Part shown: in pieces, positions 30,446 through 38,651 of the stretch
Numbering within the stretch: position 1 is the first letter of the stretch
How the letters are laid out: each line of letters opens with the position of its first letter
Origin: a virus
IMG/VR virus record: IMGVR_UViG_3300008450_000069
Coordinates: 1-46,090 of that record
Strand: one strand, 5' to 3'
DNA length: 46,090 bases
Notes under the pieces: generated by a model
Told to the model about the DNA's origin: nothing
The model's input: the letters and a program-made list of their open reading frames with translations, nothing else
Databases searched by the model: none
Position numbers and translations under genes: made by a program

Positions 30446-31616
30446 CTGCGTTGAGCGCTTGCTAGACCACGGCCTTGTATACTTAGCAGCAGAAGAACGC
30501 ACAGGCAAGACGCTGGCCAGTCTAGTAGCAGCGCGCGACTACCTAGCAGCAGTTCAAAAGCGAATGTCCGTGTTAGTCGTAACTAAAGCTAAGGCTCAAG
30601 CAGGCTGGGCAGACACGCTGGAAAAATACCATCCTGGCATGCAAGTGGCTATTACAAGCTATCACAGCGCTTACAAGCATGATGGCGGCGATTTTGAGCT
30701 TGTTATACTCGACGAGTCGCATTCCACGCTATCTGCATATCCTAAGCCTGGTAAGATTCAGCAGCAGTTGCGTAAGCTGTGCAAAGGCAAGCCTATCATT
30801 TATCTTAGCGCTACACCTTATGCACAAGGCTACGCGCAGTTGTACCATCAGTTGCAAGTTAGCTCGTACTCTCCATTTCGCTCGTACTCAAACTTCTACT
30901 CCTGGCACCATTCTTACGGCAAGCCCTACACTATAAAGATTATGGGCAACGACGTATGCCAGTATGACCGCGTGCGTGAAGCTGAAGTAGCAGCAGCTGT
31001 AGAACACCTGTTCATAACAGCAACCCGAGCTGAACTTGGCTTTGAGCATGAGCCTACAGACAATGTGCACTACGTAGAGCTAGACGAAGACACTAAGTAC
31101 GCTTACAACGAGCTGTTGCAACACAAACTAATTGAGTTCAGCAGCGCTGGCATGGTAGTATGCGATAACGTGTCAAGGCTTCGTACTGTGCTACACCAGC
31201 TTGAAGGCGGCACAGTCAAGAATGGCGATATTGGCTACGTATTAGCCAACCGTGAAAAAGCTGACTACATCCTTAAGCACTTTGGCGACACCAAAGATTT
31301 AGTTATCATGTACAACTACAAAGCAGAGCTGACCAAGCTGGAGGCTATATTCGAGCGCGCGCTTCTGTTGCAAGCCACGAGCTACGCAGAAGGCGTAGAC
31401 TTAAGCATGTATAAGCATTTAGTTATATACAGCCAAGACTTCAGCACTGCCCGCCATACCCAACGCCGAGCTCGGCAAGCTAACATGGACAGAACTGAAG
31501 CTATAACTGTGCACTTCTTGCTGGTCAAGAAAGCACTGTCTGAACAAGTGTATAAAACAGTTAGCGTCAATAAGCGTAACTACGTCGATTCGTTATTTGA
31601 GAAGGTAAAACTATGA
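30408..31616 (+). CDS. SNF2/SF2-type helicase, 402 aa
   Basis: SF2 ATPase with AEERTGKTLAS (motif I, about residues 27-37), VILDESHS (DEAH-like motif II, about 98-105), YLSATPYA (motif III, about 130-137) and a C-terminal RecA-like lobe with ATSYAEGVDLS and QRRARQ (motif V/VI, about 325-367). Phages use such enzymes for replication restart or recombination. The ATG at 30408 follows GAGGTAACAG. It overlaps the following ligase gene by 4 bp. Confidence 0.85.
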   Translation: MQPRPHQLSLAASCVERLLDHGLVYLAAEERTGKTLASLVAARDYLAAVQKRMSVLVVTKAKAQAGWADTLEKYHPGMQVAITSYHSAYKHDGGDFELVILDESHSTLSAYPKPGKIQQQLRKLCKGKPIIYLSATPYAQGYAQLYHQLQVSSYSPFRSYSNFYSWHHSYGKPYTIKIMGNDVCQYDRVREAEVAAAVEHLFITATRAELGFEHEPTDNVHYVELDEDTKYAYNELLQHKLIEFSSAGMVVCDNVSRLRTVLHQLEGGTVKNGDIGYVLANREKADYILKHFGDTKDLVIMYNYKAELTKLEAIFERALLLQATSYAEGVDLSMYKHLVIYSQDFSTARHTQRRARQANMDRTEAITVHFLLVKKALSEQVYKTVSVNKRNYVDSLFEKVKL

Positions 31617-32437
31617 AAGACTTAATGAAGCCGTATCAGAAAACTCCGCAACTTAACACGCTGCGCTACCCGGTAATCGCTACGCCTAAGCTTGACGGTA
31701 TTCGTTGTGCTATTGAGAACGGCAAGCCTAGAACGTTCAACAAAAAGCCAATACCAAACACCTGGGTAAACGACGTGCTAGGCATGTACGCACATTTGAC
31801 TGAAGGCTTTGATGGCGAACTAATGTTAGTTGATGGGGACTTCAACAGTGTGCAATCTGGCATAATGAGCCAAGACGGTCGACCGCGTTTCAGATTCGTA
31901 GTGTTTGACTTGCACAACAGCCTACTGCCGTACAAAGCGCGCATCGAGCAGGTGCACAAACGCGTGGCTGAAGTACGCAAGACTGAAGACTTAGAAGCGC
32001 TTGTGTTTGAAGCTGTGACTGCGAAACTGTGCCGCAATGAAATGGAGCTGCAAGGCTACTGGAATGAATGTGTCGAGTTGGGTTATGAAGGCGTTATAGT
32101 TAACGCACCTGAAGGTTTTTATAAAAACGGTCGGTCTGGTCTAAAAGAGCAACTATCTATCAAGCTAAAAATATGGCATGACGATGAAGCAGTCGTTATC
32201 GGCTTTGAAGAAGAAATTGCAGCAGATGGTACGCCTAAAGGCCGTGTAGGTCGAGTCACTCTGCGTCACAATAGCGGTGTGGAGTTTGGAGCTGGCGGTA
32301 TAACTGATGATGAAAAAGCTCGGATGTGGAATAAGCCAGAGCAGTACCTAGGTAAGACTGGCACGTTTAAATATCAAGATTGGCCTACAGGAGGCAAACC
32401 GCGCTTCCCAGGTTGGAAAGGTGTGCGCCATGACTGA
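31613..32437 (+). CDS. ATP-dependent DNA ligase, 274 aa
   Basis: Seals nicks with ATP. Nucleotidyltransferase motifs: I TPKLDGIR (adenylated Lys26), III GFDGELM, IIIa FVVFDL, IV YEGVIVN, V SIKLKIWHDDEAV, followed by an OB-fold with a G-K-F-type motif (GTFKYQDWPTGGKPRFP). Compact size as in T7-type ligases without the N-terminal DNA-binding domain. ATGA-coupled to the helicase gene; 8-bp overlap with the next gene. Confidence 0.9.
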   Translation: MKDLMKPYQKTPQLNTLRYPVIATPKLDGIRCAIENGKPRTFNKKPIPNTWVNDVLGMYAHLTEGFDGELMLVDGDFNSVQSGIMSQDGRPRFRFVVFDLHNSLLPYKARIEQVHKRVAEVRKTEDLEALVFEAVTAKLCRNEMELQGYWNECVELGYEGVIVNAPEGFYKNGRSGLKEQLSIKLKIWHDDEAVVIGFEEEIAADGTPKGRVGRVTLRHNSGVEFGAGGITDDEKARMWNKPEQYLGKTGTFKYQDWPTGGKPRFPGWKGVRHD

Positions 32438-32726
32438 AGAAGGCAAGCTGCAAGCTAAAATTATTGACGGGTTGGAAAAGCGGTTTAACGCGCTTGTTAT
32501 TAAGATAATGAGAGCTAATAAGTCAGGCATACCAGATTTGTTCGCGCTGTTTCCCAACGGCTACAGCATGTTTCTGGAAGTAAAGTCTTTGACAGGTAGA
32601 CCGAGCAAACTGCAACTGCACTACATAGCGGAAATACAAAAGCGCAATTGCTGCGCTTTTGTGTGTAACAACTTTGAGGACGCAATGGCTACGGCGGAGG
32701 TGTTGAGCCGTAAGACTCTGCGTTAG
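32430..32726 (+). CDS. VRR-NUC endonuclease, 98 aa
   Basis: Start at 32430 (MTEEGKLQAK) follows AAAGGTGTGCG. PD-(D/E)XK VRR-NUC signature: SGIPDLFALF (Asp), MFLEVKS (E-x-K), GRPSKLQLHYIAEIQK (Gln). Single-domain phage versions act on branched DNA intermediates, a role that fits a Holliday-junction or T7 gp3-like function. Last gene of the plus-strand arm; its 3' end overlaps the opposite-strand gene by 38 bp. Confidence 0.82.
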   Translation: MTEEGKLQAKIIDGLEKRFNALVIKIMRANKSGIPDLFALFPNGYSMFLEVKSLTGRPSKLQLHYIAEIQKRNCCAFVCNNFEDAMATAEVLSRKTLR

Positions 32727-33291
32727 CTAAAAAGTCCACGACACCGCTGACTAGCTCGGCGGTGTCTAGGATTTTGCGAATCTGCACTGTTACCTTAGCT
32801 GTTTGTTGCGCAAAACTACTGCTAGGACCTGCTGATACTAGCAGCTCTATACGCCGTTCAGTATTCACTTGCGACCACGCGACCATCAAATTTGCCGTAA
32901 GCGCGCCTGTAGTAACCGTAGCTATAATTTCGTACAGCGTAGGGTCTATATTAGGCGCCAACCAACGGCCCACTCCATAGTTGTGTTCGAAAGTGCCGTC
33001 CGGCTTAAACTTCAGAAACGCTTTAGCTGTTACCGTAGCCTGTCCAGCTGCGGAGTCTGTGTACGTGCCAGCCCACGAATTTGACAAACGCTGGGTAGAA
33101 CCTACCGCAGCAAATAGCTGCCCCAGGTCTACGCCGGCTGCGCTAAAACCAGTAGTTATGCCAGAAGCTACGCCAGCTGAAGCAGGTGCGTACTTCATAG
33201 CAATGTCAATGCCGGCTTCTGTAAAACCTGTGGCAGCTCCAGGCGTGTTAGCACCTAAGGGCTCGAATGGTAACGCGTTCAATGACGTCAT
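32689..33291 (-). CDS. hypothetical virion/lysis-arm protein, 200 aa
   Basis: Last gene of the leftward arm, AAGGATT before the ATG. The N-terminal half is Ala/Gly/Thr-rich (GFTEAGIDIAMKYAPASAG then a similar GFSAAGVDLGQLFAA), an internal repeat. The C-terminal half is beta-rich (KAFLKFKPDGTFEHNYGVGR). Its neighbours are fibre-like genes; it is probably a fibre accessory or tip protein. No family recognised. Confidence 0.6.
   Translation of the reverse strand: MTSLNALPFEPLGANTPGAATGFTEAGIDIAMKYAPASAGVASGITTGFSAAGVDLGQLFAAVGSTQRLSNSWAGTYTDSAAGQATVTAKAFLKFKPDGTFEHNYGVGRWLAPNIDPTLYEIIATVTTGALTANLMVAWSQVNTERRIELLVSAGPSSSFAQQTAKVTVQIRKILDTAELVSGVVDFLANAESYGSTPPP
32740..32766. terminator. 8-bp perfect hairpin at the convergent end of both arms
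   Basis: GACACCGC (32740-32747) and GCGGTGTC (32759-32766) around an 11-nt loop. It lies 14 bases past the end of the plus-strand arm and within the last codons of the minus-strand gene; on the minus strand it is followed by GTGGACTTTTT. A bidirectional terminator for the converging units is a reasonable reading. Confidence 0.5.
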
Positions 33292-33293
33292 AG

Positions 33294-33902
33294 CTAATCC
33301 TTAGGCGTACCCACAGAGTCGGCACGTACGCTAGTAGCTTTAACTGCGGCAAAGTCTACAGAAGCTCCAGTTAATGCCACTTTGGCCCAAGTCGCACCGA
33401 CACGGCGAACAAACAGTGCGCCTGAAGCGCTTATAGCTAGTTGTGCGGCATTAGACGTAGTGCCTGGCAAAGTGAGAATCGCGCACTCTTCGTCTACAGG
33501 GCCACCTTCGGCCGTAGAAAGCGCCACAGAAGCCTGCAAGCCGAGAGTCAGACCAGTAGCGCCACTACCGGCAGCACCGCCAATGCCGGCAAAGCCTTTG
33601 TGCAACACGTCACCCGGCCCTGTTGCATTTCTTGACGCCGCAGACCCCAGTGCAGCAAATGCAGTCAGCGGTATAGGGTCTACTACCCAACCAGCCAAGG
33701 TTTTTTTGTAGTTAACTAATCCAACTCTGGCCCGCTCGTACCCTTCTATGTACGGCAAGTCTGCCACGGAATCCACCGAAGGCACTAGGTCTACGCGGTT
33801 CAGCGTGTACGTGACTCCTCCGCGCACTTGCGAAATTGCGCCTGCGCCTAGCGCAATGTCTTCCAGGCATACCAACTGTTTTTGTACTACTGTTTCGCTC
33901 AT
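33294..33902 (-). CDS. second fibre-like protein, 202 aa, sharing the N-terminal domain of the main fibre
   Basis: The N-terminal ~72 residues (QLVCLEDIALGAGAISQVRG; YTLNRVDL) align with the N-terminus of the 614-aa fibre at 38652 (QLATAEDLAHGVGTVEQLRD; YTLHRLDI). The remainder is Gly/Ala-rich beta repeats (GFAGIGGAAGSGATGLTLGL) ending with short strands. Shared N-termini with different ends point to a common virion attachment domain for two fibres or adaptors. ATGA overlap with the gene upstream. Confidence 0.65.
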   Translation of the reverse strand: MSETVVQKQLVCLEDIALGAGAISQVRGGVTYTLNRVDLVPSVDSVADLPYIEGYERARVGLVNYKKTLAGWVVDPIPLTAFAALGSAASRNATGPGDVLHKGFAGIGGAAGSGATGLTLGLQASVALSTAEGGPVDEECAILTLPGTTSNAAQLAISASGALFVRRVGATWAKVALTGASVDFAAVKATSVRADSVGTPKD

Positions 33903-34381
33903 TTTGCGCTCCTTTTTGCCATTAGCTCAGATATTAATGGTGCTACGTTTTGAATAGCCCGCTCACCAAACAAGAAGCCAAGCACAAGTATATTGATAAT
34001 CCATAGAGCAGACTCTTGCTGCTCTTGTAGTTGCCACTTCCCGCTGAACCAGTAGAAGTCGGCCATAAAAGTGCCATAGCCCCATAGCATTCTTTGCATG
34101 CCGCGAAAGAATATAACTATAGGGCCTACGATAGGAATAGCACGCAAGTCTTGAGCGGTACCTTCTAACTGCGAAATGCGATTAGTTATAGCGCTTTCAG
34201 ACTCCGCCAGGGCCGCACTAAGCTGCACTTGCTTTGTAAGTTCAAGCTCCATCAGCTTTATTTCAAGCTGCGCTTTTTGCTCGGCAGTCATGTCTGGCGG
34301 GAAATAAGTCTTAACTAAGTCTTTCACTTCGCCAAAAAGACTGCCGGACAAAACATTAGCTATTTTGTCCAGCATGCCCAT
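33899..34381 (-). CDS. holin-like membrane protein (3-TM / GTA-type holin), 160 aa
   Basis: Start at 34381 has CGGAG 9 bases upstream; two alternative Met lie close by. N-terminal helix (LSGSLFGEVKDLVKTYFPPD), charged coiled coil (AEQKAQLEIKLMELELTKQV), then hydrophobic segments IPIVGPIVIFFRGMQRMLWG, TFMADFYWFSGKW and WIINILVLGFLFGERA. This order matches the 3-TM holin family found in gene transfer agents and phages. The genome also has a separate 106-aa holin at 40486; which one times lysis is unclear. Confidence 0.7.
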   Translation of the reverse strand: MGMLDKIANVLSGSLFGEVKDLVKTYFPPDMTAEQKAQLEIKLMELELTKQVQLSAALAESESAITNRISQLEGTAQDLRAIPIVGPIVIFFRGMQRMLWGYGTFMADFYWFSGKWQLQEQQESALWIINILVLGFLFGERAIQNVAPLISELMAKRSAK

Positions 34382-34382
34382 A

Positions 34383-34619
34383 CTAGTTCTCCGTAATTCG
34401 GAAAACCGCGCCGCCGGTAACCGCAATTTGCACACGGTCATCGTCCACCAGCAGCTCATAACTGCCGTTTGCTGTGATAGCCGCTGCCGCCGCTACCCAG
34501 GTGCCTGCGATGTAGCGTGACACTGTAACGCTACCGCCGTTGGCTTGAACTGACAGGTTTACACGCTTGCCTGCGCGATTAAGGTTTTTAAACTCTGTTG
34601 TTACGTTATACTCGGCCAT
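34383..34619 (-). CDS. small beta-rich virion-arm protein, 78 aa
   Basis: MAEYNVTTEFKNLNRAGKRV and following strands (GSYELLVDDDRVQIAVTGGA) give a single small beta domain. It sits between fibre genes and the holin-like gene. It might be a fibre chaperone, decoration or connector; nothing more specific is visible. Confidence 0.55.
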   Translation of the reverse strand: MAEYNVTTEFKNLNRAGKRVNLSVQANGGSVTVSRYIAGTWVAAAAAITANGSYELLVDDDRVQIAVTGGAVFRITEN

Positions 34620-34908
34620 TCTCTAGCTCCTCGAAAAAAATTAATGCCTGTTCGTGCGTCAAAAGTGTTACTAATCCTGAGCCAGTAGTGAAGGTAAATT
34701 CAATCCCGCTACCTATTGATTCTACATATTCTACTAGTCCAGCAAGCTCGGTAGACTCTATGCTTAATACGCAGTACTCTGCGGCTCCGACGATGAACTT
34801 TCTTGGCACAACCGCGAGTTTTGCTGCCACAGGGTCTTGCTGCCACATAGCTACAGAGATAAGGGCGTACTTATCTACAGGCAGCGCTATAAAATCATTA
34901 ATAGTCAT
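34606..34908 (-). CDS. small protein between fibre and beta-rich gene, 100 aa
   Basis: Start at 34908 is ATGA-coupled to the lectin-like fibre and has TGGAG 8 bases upstream; the Met at 34920 lacks that. MTINDFIALPVDKYALISVA opens a mixed alpha/beta protein ending in an acidic helix (THEQALIFFEELEN). Its position just after a fibre suggests a fibre-assembly chaperone. Unproven. Confidence 0.55.
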   Translation of the reverse strand: MTINDFIALPVDKYALISVAMWQQDPVAAKLAVVPRKFIVGAAEYCVLSIESTELAGLVEYVESIGSGIEFTFTTGSGLVTLLTHEQALIFFEELENGRV

Positions 34909-36506
34909 AGCGGACTCCATCTGGAAGCTACTGTGTTCTGCATACTCATAATAGGCGCAGTTTGAATAGGGCGTATGCTTATGTCACTTATCACACAACG
35001 TAGTGGTGAACCCACGCCGCCATTCACCGCAAAGTACTGCTGTGTTGTAGCTACCGTAGTCACTGCTACTTTTCTACCTGCAAAACTGACTGCTGTGTCG
35101 CCAGTACCACCTGATGGTATTGCCCTAAGTGTAGTAGCGTCTAGCTTGTACTCTATATTGTAGGTAAGCACGTAGCCTGTGGCCAGCGCTGGTAGCAAGC
35201 AAAGTCTAGCATTAGTGTTGTCTGACGTCGCAGTGTTAATAAACTGCCACCGACCATTACCTAAGTAAGACCAGCCTTCACCCACTGAATTTGGGCTAGC
35301 GTGTACACCCGCAGTAATTAGTTCTTGACCTAGTCCTGTATCTGGTAACTGTAAATTATGGCGATGCTCAAATGGCACAAACTGAAACGGTGTTAGCGAA
35401 CCTTGTTCTACTGACCAACCTGCGCAGTAGAAAGCTGGCGCAGATGCGTCGCCCACGTAAGATATTGGCGAGCTAAATGGTAGACCTACCGTACCGTAGA
35501 CAATAAAAAACAGGTTAGTCGTTGAGTCTGTAACACTGCGGCGAACCCACACTCTCCACCAGCCGTTGCCCGCGTCTACTGCCCCTGCCGCGAATGTTCC
35601 TAGGTGGCCAGTAGTACTACCTAGTTCTACCGCACCCGTAGTTAAGTCTACGTTTACCGCATTGTCTTGGCTACTACTAGTACAAGCAACGCGGCAGAAA
35701 TTACGGAGGCCTGCCTTGACGTACACGGAGCACGTCACCTGGCCGCTGACAGGCGGGATAAACATTATATTGGCTGAATGTCCAGCGTTAGTAGCTGTTT
35801 CAGTAACCGCGGCACTCGGCACACCGCCTACGCTATGCGTGTAGCTATAATCCATAGTTACTGAGTTAGGTTGTAACTTGGCTACAGTGCCTAAATCGCT
35901 TACGACATTTTTAACAGGCTCAGTACCTCTGTTCATAGGCCATTTTGTGCCATTTATTTTTAAGTTCTTTATTACACCACCACAGTAATCCGTGTAACTA
36001 CCAAGACTCCCGTTTGTCCGTGCGCCGACTATGGTTGGAGCACTCGGCTCTATTACTGCACCGCGGTTAAGCGTAGTACTGTTAGTAACTACGCCGTCTT
36101 TATACAGCGTAAGCGCATTGCCTATTAGCGAAACTCTGTATACTCCATTAGCTGTAGCGTCGAAGGACAACGTAGTCACTGCACCACGACATTCAAACTG
36201 TAGCATACCGCCGCTAGTCACAACTAGCACGAGCTCTCTACTACCTATAGACGCTGCAACATTCTGAGACACTATACAACGGTTAGTACCACCAGTGTGT
36301 CCAGTAGTTTCCCACTCAATATCTATGTCGCCAGCTGTGTCTATAAACCTTAAGCTGTTTAAAAACGTTACAAAGTCGTCTACCGCATCAAAGTTGTACT
36401 GGTGCAGTGGAAATGTCGGCACTGGGTTTGGTGGCAGCACTGACGTATCGCCGTATAAACCTACCAAAATGCCGCGCACTATAGGTCTTAAGATAGGCCT
36501 TAACAT
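34905..36506 (-). CDS. lectin-like fibre protein, 533 aa
   Basis: A short N-terminal attachment segment (MLRPILRPIVRGILVGLYGD) is followed by a concanavalin/laminin-G-like beta sandwich (about residues 45-180: FIDTAGDIDIEWETTG; YRVSLIGNALTLYKDGVVT) and a second carbohydrate-binding-type domain (about 245-400: VTCSVYVKAGLRNFCRVACT; NGWWRVWVRRSVTDST). The end (residues 430-530) is a further beta region. These modules suit binding to host surface sugars. No hydrolase motif is seen, so it probably attaches rather than degrades. Confidence 0.72.
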   Translation of the reverse strand: MLRPILRPIVRGILVGLYGDTSVLPPNPVPTFPLHQYNFDAVDDFVTFLNSLRFIDTAGDIDIEWETTGHTGGTNRCIVSQNVAASIGSRELVLVVTSGGMLQFECRGAVTTLSFDATANGVYRVSLIGNALTLYKDGVVTNSTTLNRGAVIEPSAPTIVGARTNGSLGSYTDYCGGVIKNLKINGTKWPMNRGTEPVKNVVSDLGTVAKLQPNSVTMDYSYTHSVGGVPSAAVTETATNAGHSANIMFIPPVSGQVTCSVYVKAGLRNFCRVACTSSSQDNAVNVDLTTGAVELGSTTGHLGTFAAGAVDAGNGWWRVWVRRSVTDSTTNLFFIVYGTVGLPFSSPISYVGDASAPAFYCAGWSVEQGSLTPFQFVPFEHRHNLQLPDTGLGQELITAGVHASPNSVGEGWSYLGNGRWQFINTATSDNTNARLCLLPALATGYVLTYNIEYKLDATTLRAIPSGGTGDTAVSFAGRKVAVTTVATTQQYFAVNGGVGSPLRCVISDISIRPIQTAPIMSMQNTVASRWSPL

Positions 36507-36883
36507 ATGGTCACCTCGAACTCGTCTGGCAGCATAGCTAACAGTGTGTCTAGCGTGTTACGACTGTTAGCTACGTCGGGCACTGAGTCGCTATTCAAAA
36601 ACCGAATAGAGTCGCCGTGCAAAATACAGCCTTCTATATCGGACGTATAGTTTCCTGCATGGCCTTGTATAAAAGACCGTCCTGGAACACCACGGAGCTC
36701 ATAAACAAGGCCATTTTTAGGACTTTTGCGTTTAAAAGCACTGTAGACACCTCGTGGAATACAGCTAATGCCTGGCTTGTTGCCCTTGTCGGGCAACTCC
36801 AAAGTAAAACACTGAAAGCCGTTGGGCAGCACAAGCCGCCCTAACGTGCAGTCTGGTAAGTACCATCTTCTTATCGTTACCAT
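36500..36883 (-). CDS. DUF5675-family protein, 127 aa; candidate lysis enzyme
   Basis: Start at 36883 overlaps the tailspike stop (TAATG). The text CTLGRLVLPNGFQCFTLELP, ISCIPRGVYSAFKRKSPKNG and FIQGHAGNYTSDIEGCILHG is typical of DUF5675. The H...(S/T)DxEGC part looks like the His/Cys pair of YkuD-type L,D-transpeptidases, which act on peptidoglycan. No standard endolysin is found in the genome, and two holin-like genes are present, so this is a plausible endolysin or virion wall enzyme. Activity is not established. Confidence 0.7.
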   Translation of the reverse strand: MVTIRRWYLPDCTLGRLVLPNGFQCFTLELPDKGNKPGISCIPRGVYSAFKRKSPKNGLVYELRGVPGRSFIQGHAGNYTSDIEGCILHGDSIRFLNSDSVPDVANSRNTLDTLLAMLPDEFEVTIC

Positions 36884-38640
36884 TAGTTCCTCACTGTCCA
36901 AGTACCAGGCGAACCTGCGGTTGTGCATTCCCAGTAGTCTGTAGGACCTGTGCCTGTGTTGATAACACGACTGCCCAACGCCCAGGTGCCAGTAGTTGGC
37001 GCTGCGGTGCCATAGACGTGCGTTTGAGCAGCGAAGTTAGTGCTAGGGTGCTGATAGCACTGCGCAGTACCGCCAGACACGTTAGACACCCGGCCAGACG
37101 TGTAGTTATTGTAACCTACAGCTGTGCCAAAGTGGTTAGTCTTCAGAGCAATAGCGTTGTTACCAGCTGCTGAAGTTATAACATTGTTTTGTACGATGTT
37201 GCCTGTACCAGTGTACGAAGCTTGCTCCAAGTACACGACACCTTGAGTTGTGCCAGTACCGTTGAAATAGTTGCCTTCTACTCGGCAGAAACTGGATGAA
37301 CCGTACATAGATACTATCGGGGTACCACTAGGGTCCACTGTGTCTCTGCCATTGATTAAGCTGTCGAGCAAGCGGAAAAAGTTAGTGCTTATGACTTGAA
37401 AGTATTCTACGTTAGTTTTAGCATCCTGAGGTCGGATAGTGTGCTTTTCAAAGCTAACATTGCTACAAGAGTCGAGCCGTACGCCACGGTAGTAGGCGTC
37501 AGACGTACCGCCTGAGTAATCCAGGTTACTTACCGCTTTGACATCTCTTGCGCTGTTAGCTTCTAAGAACAGACCAAACTGCGCACTGTTGGCCACCAAG
37601 CCACTGTTATAGTACGAGTTGCCGTCTATGACTACTCCTGTTGTGTTTGGGCTAGTCAGCGATACAAATACTGCGCCGCTTACTACGTTGCTAGCGATAA
37701 CGAGGTCTCGAATAAAGTCCCCGTTAAGCAGAGCACCTGCCGAAGTTGCGGCTACTACTCCAGACGGGCCACACGAAATAGTATTACCAGTAATGAACGT
37801 GCTAATACAGTTCTGTGCCACGTTATTATTTGGCTCTAGCAGTACTGCAGTAGTGTAGCCTGTGAACTTCTCACAATAGTTATCAGTGAACCGTAAACCC
37901 GTGTGATGAACAGAGCTAACGCAGCCGCGGAATGGATTGCGAATATCGTTGCTGCGGATTGTGATGTTCTTGTTAGCTATAGCGCCAGTGCCTAAGTAAC
38001 CGCCAGAGGTTACCCAGAAAGCGTCGCCCCAGACGTTTACAATTTCGCAGTTCTCTACTAAAATGTCTTCAGACTGCACGATACTGATGCCGTGACCGTC
38101 TTCGCCGCGTCCATTTGTCTGCGAGTTTGACCAGTACGTAGTGTTAATACCAGGAGTCTGCGGAGAAGCTGGATTGTAACCGCCTCGGATGCGCAAACCT
38201 GTTACTTTAACATTCTTACAGCTGAGCAGAACTAAAATGTGCTGGTCTACGCCAGGGTTAACGTAACCTGTGTTAGGGTTAGTAGCTTGTCCAGGGTACA
38301 TACCATCTGTTTGATTGCGCAGAATGCGTGCGCCATTACCTAGCAATTCAAGGTCTTGCTTGTTAGCTAAGTTTAAGCGGCCGGTAACTAAGTACGTGGC
38401 ACCTGGTCTCAGCACTATAACCTTATTTGCTGCCGCAAATGCCGCTGCTAAGGCTTGGGTGTCATCGGTGGACCCATTACCTACCGCGCCGAACATTTCT
38501 GGAGACACAAAGTAGTTCTGAGTGTTGAAGGCCAGCGGTTCCCAATAGACAGGGTTTACTGCACGGCAGCGCCAAGTGATACTGTTTGCAGTAAACAACT
38601 GACCAACTGTTGGTGTAGCCGGAAAATCAGGTAAAGCCAT
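36883..38640 (-). CDS. tailspike with pectate-lyase-like beta-helix, 585 aa
   Basis: Start at 38640 has AAGGAG 7 bases upstream; a longer frame (to 38769) runs through the preceding gene's end. After a short N-terminal domain (TPTVGQLFTANSITWRCRAV) the FGAVGNGSTDDTQALAAAF motif marks the start of a right-handed beta-helix (pectate lyase superfamily), with repeated N-rich turns (NVKVTGLRIRGG; NITIRSNDIRNP; DLVIASNVVSGA). Such spikes bind or cleave capsule or O-antigen. It likely defines host range. The last ~60 residues include a Gly/Thr-rich C-terminal strand set. Confidence 0.85.
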   Translation of the reverse strand: MALPDFPATPTVGQLFTANSITWRCRAVNPVYWEPLAFNTQNYFVSPEMFGAVGNGSTDDTQALAAAFAAANKVIVLRPGATYLVTGRLNLANKQDLELLGNGARILRNQTDGMYPGQATNPNTGYVNPGVDQHILVLLSCKNVKVTGLRIRGGYNPASPQTPGINTTYWSNSQTNGRGEDGHGISIVQSEDILVENCEIVNVWGDAFWVTSGGYLGTGAIANKNITIRSNDIRNPFRGCVSSVHHTGLRFTDNYCEKFTGYTTAVLLEPNNNVAQNCISTFITGNTISCGPSGVVAATSAGALLNGDFIRDLVIASNVVSGAVFVSLTSPNTTGVVIDGNSYYNSGLVANSAQFGLFLEANSARDVKAVSNLDYSGGTSDAYYRGVRLDSCSNVSFEKHTIRPQDAKTNVEYFQVISTNFFRLLDSLINGRDTVDPSGTPIVSMYGSSSFCRVEGNYFNGTGTTQGVVYLEQASYTGTGNIVQNNVITSAAGNNAIALKTNHFGTAVGYNNYTSGRVSNVSGGTAQCYQHPSTNFAAQTHVYGTAAPTTGTWALGSRVINTGTGPTDYWECTTAGSPGTWTVRN

Positions 38641-38651
38641 TATAAATCTCC

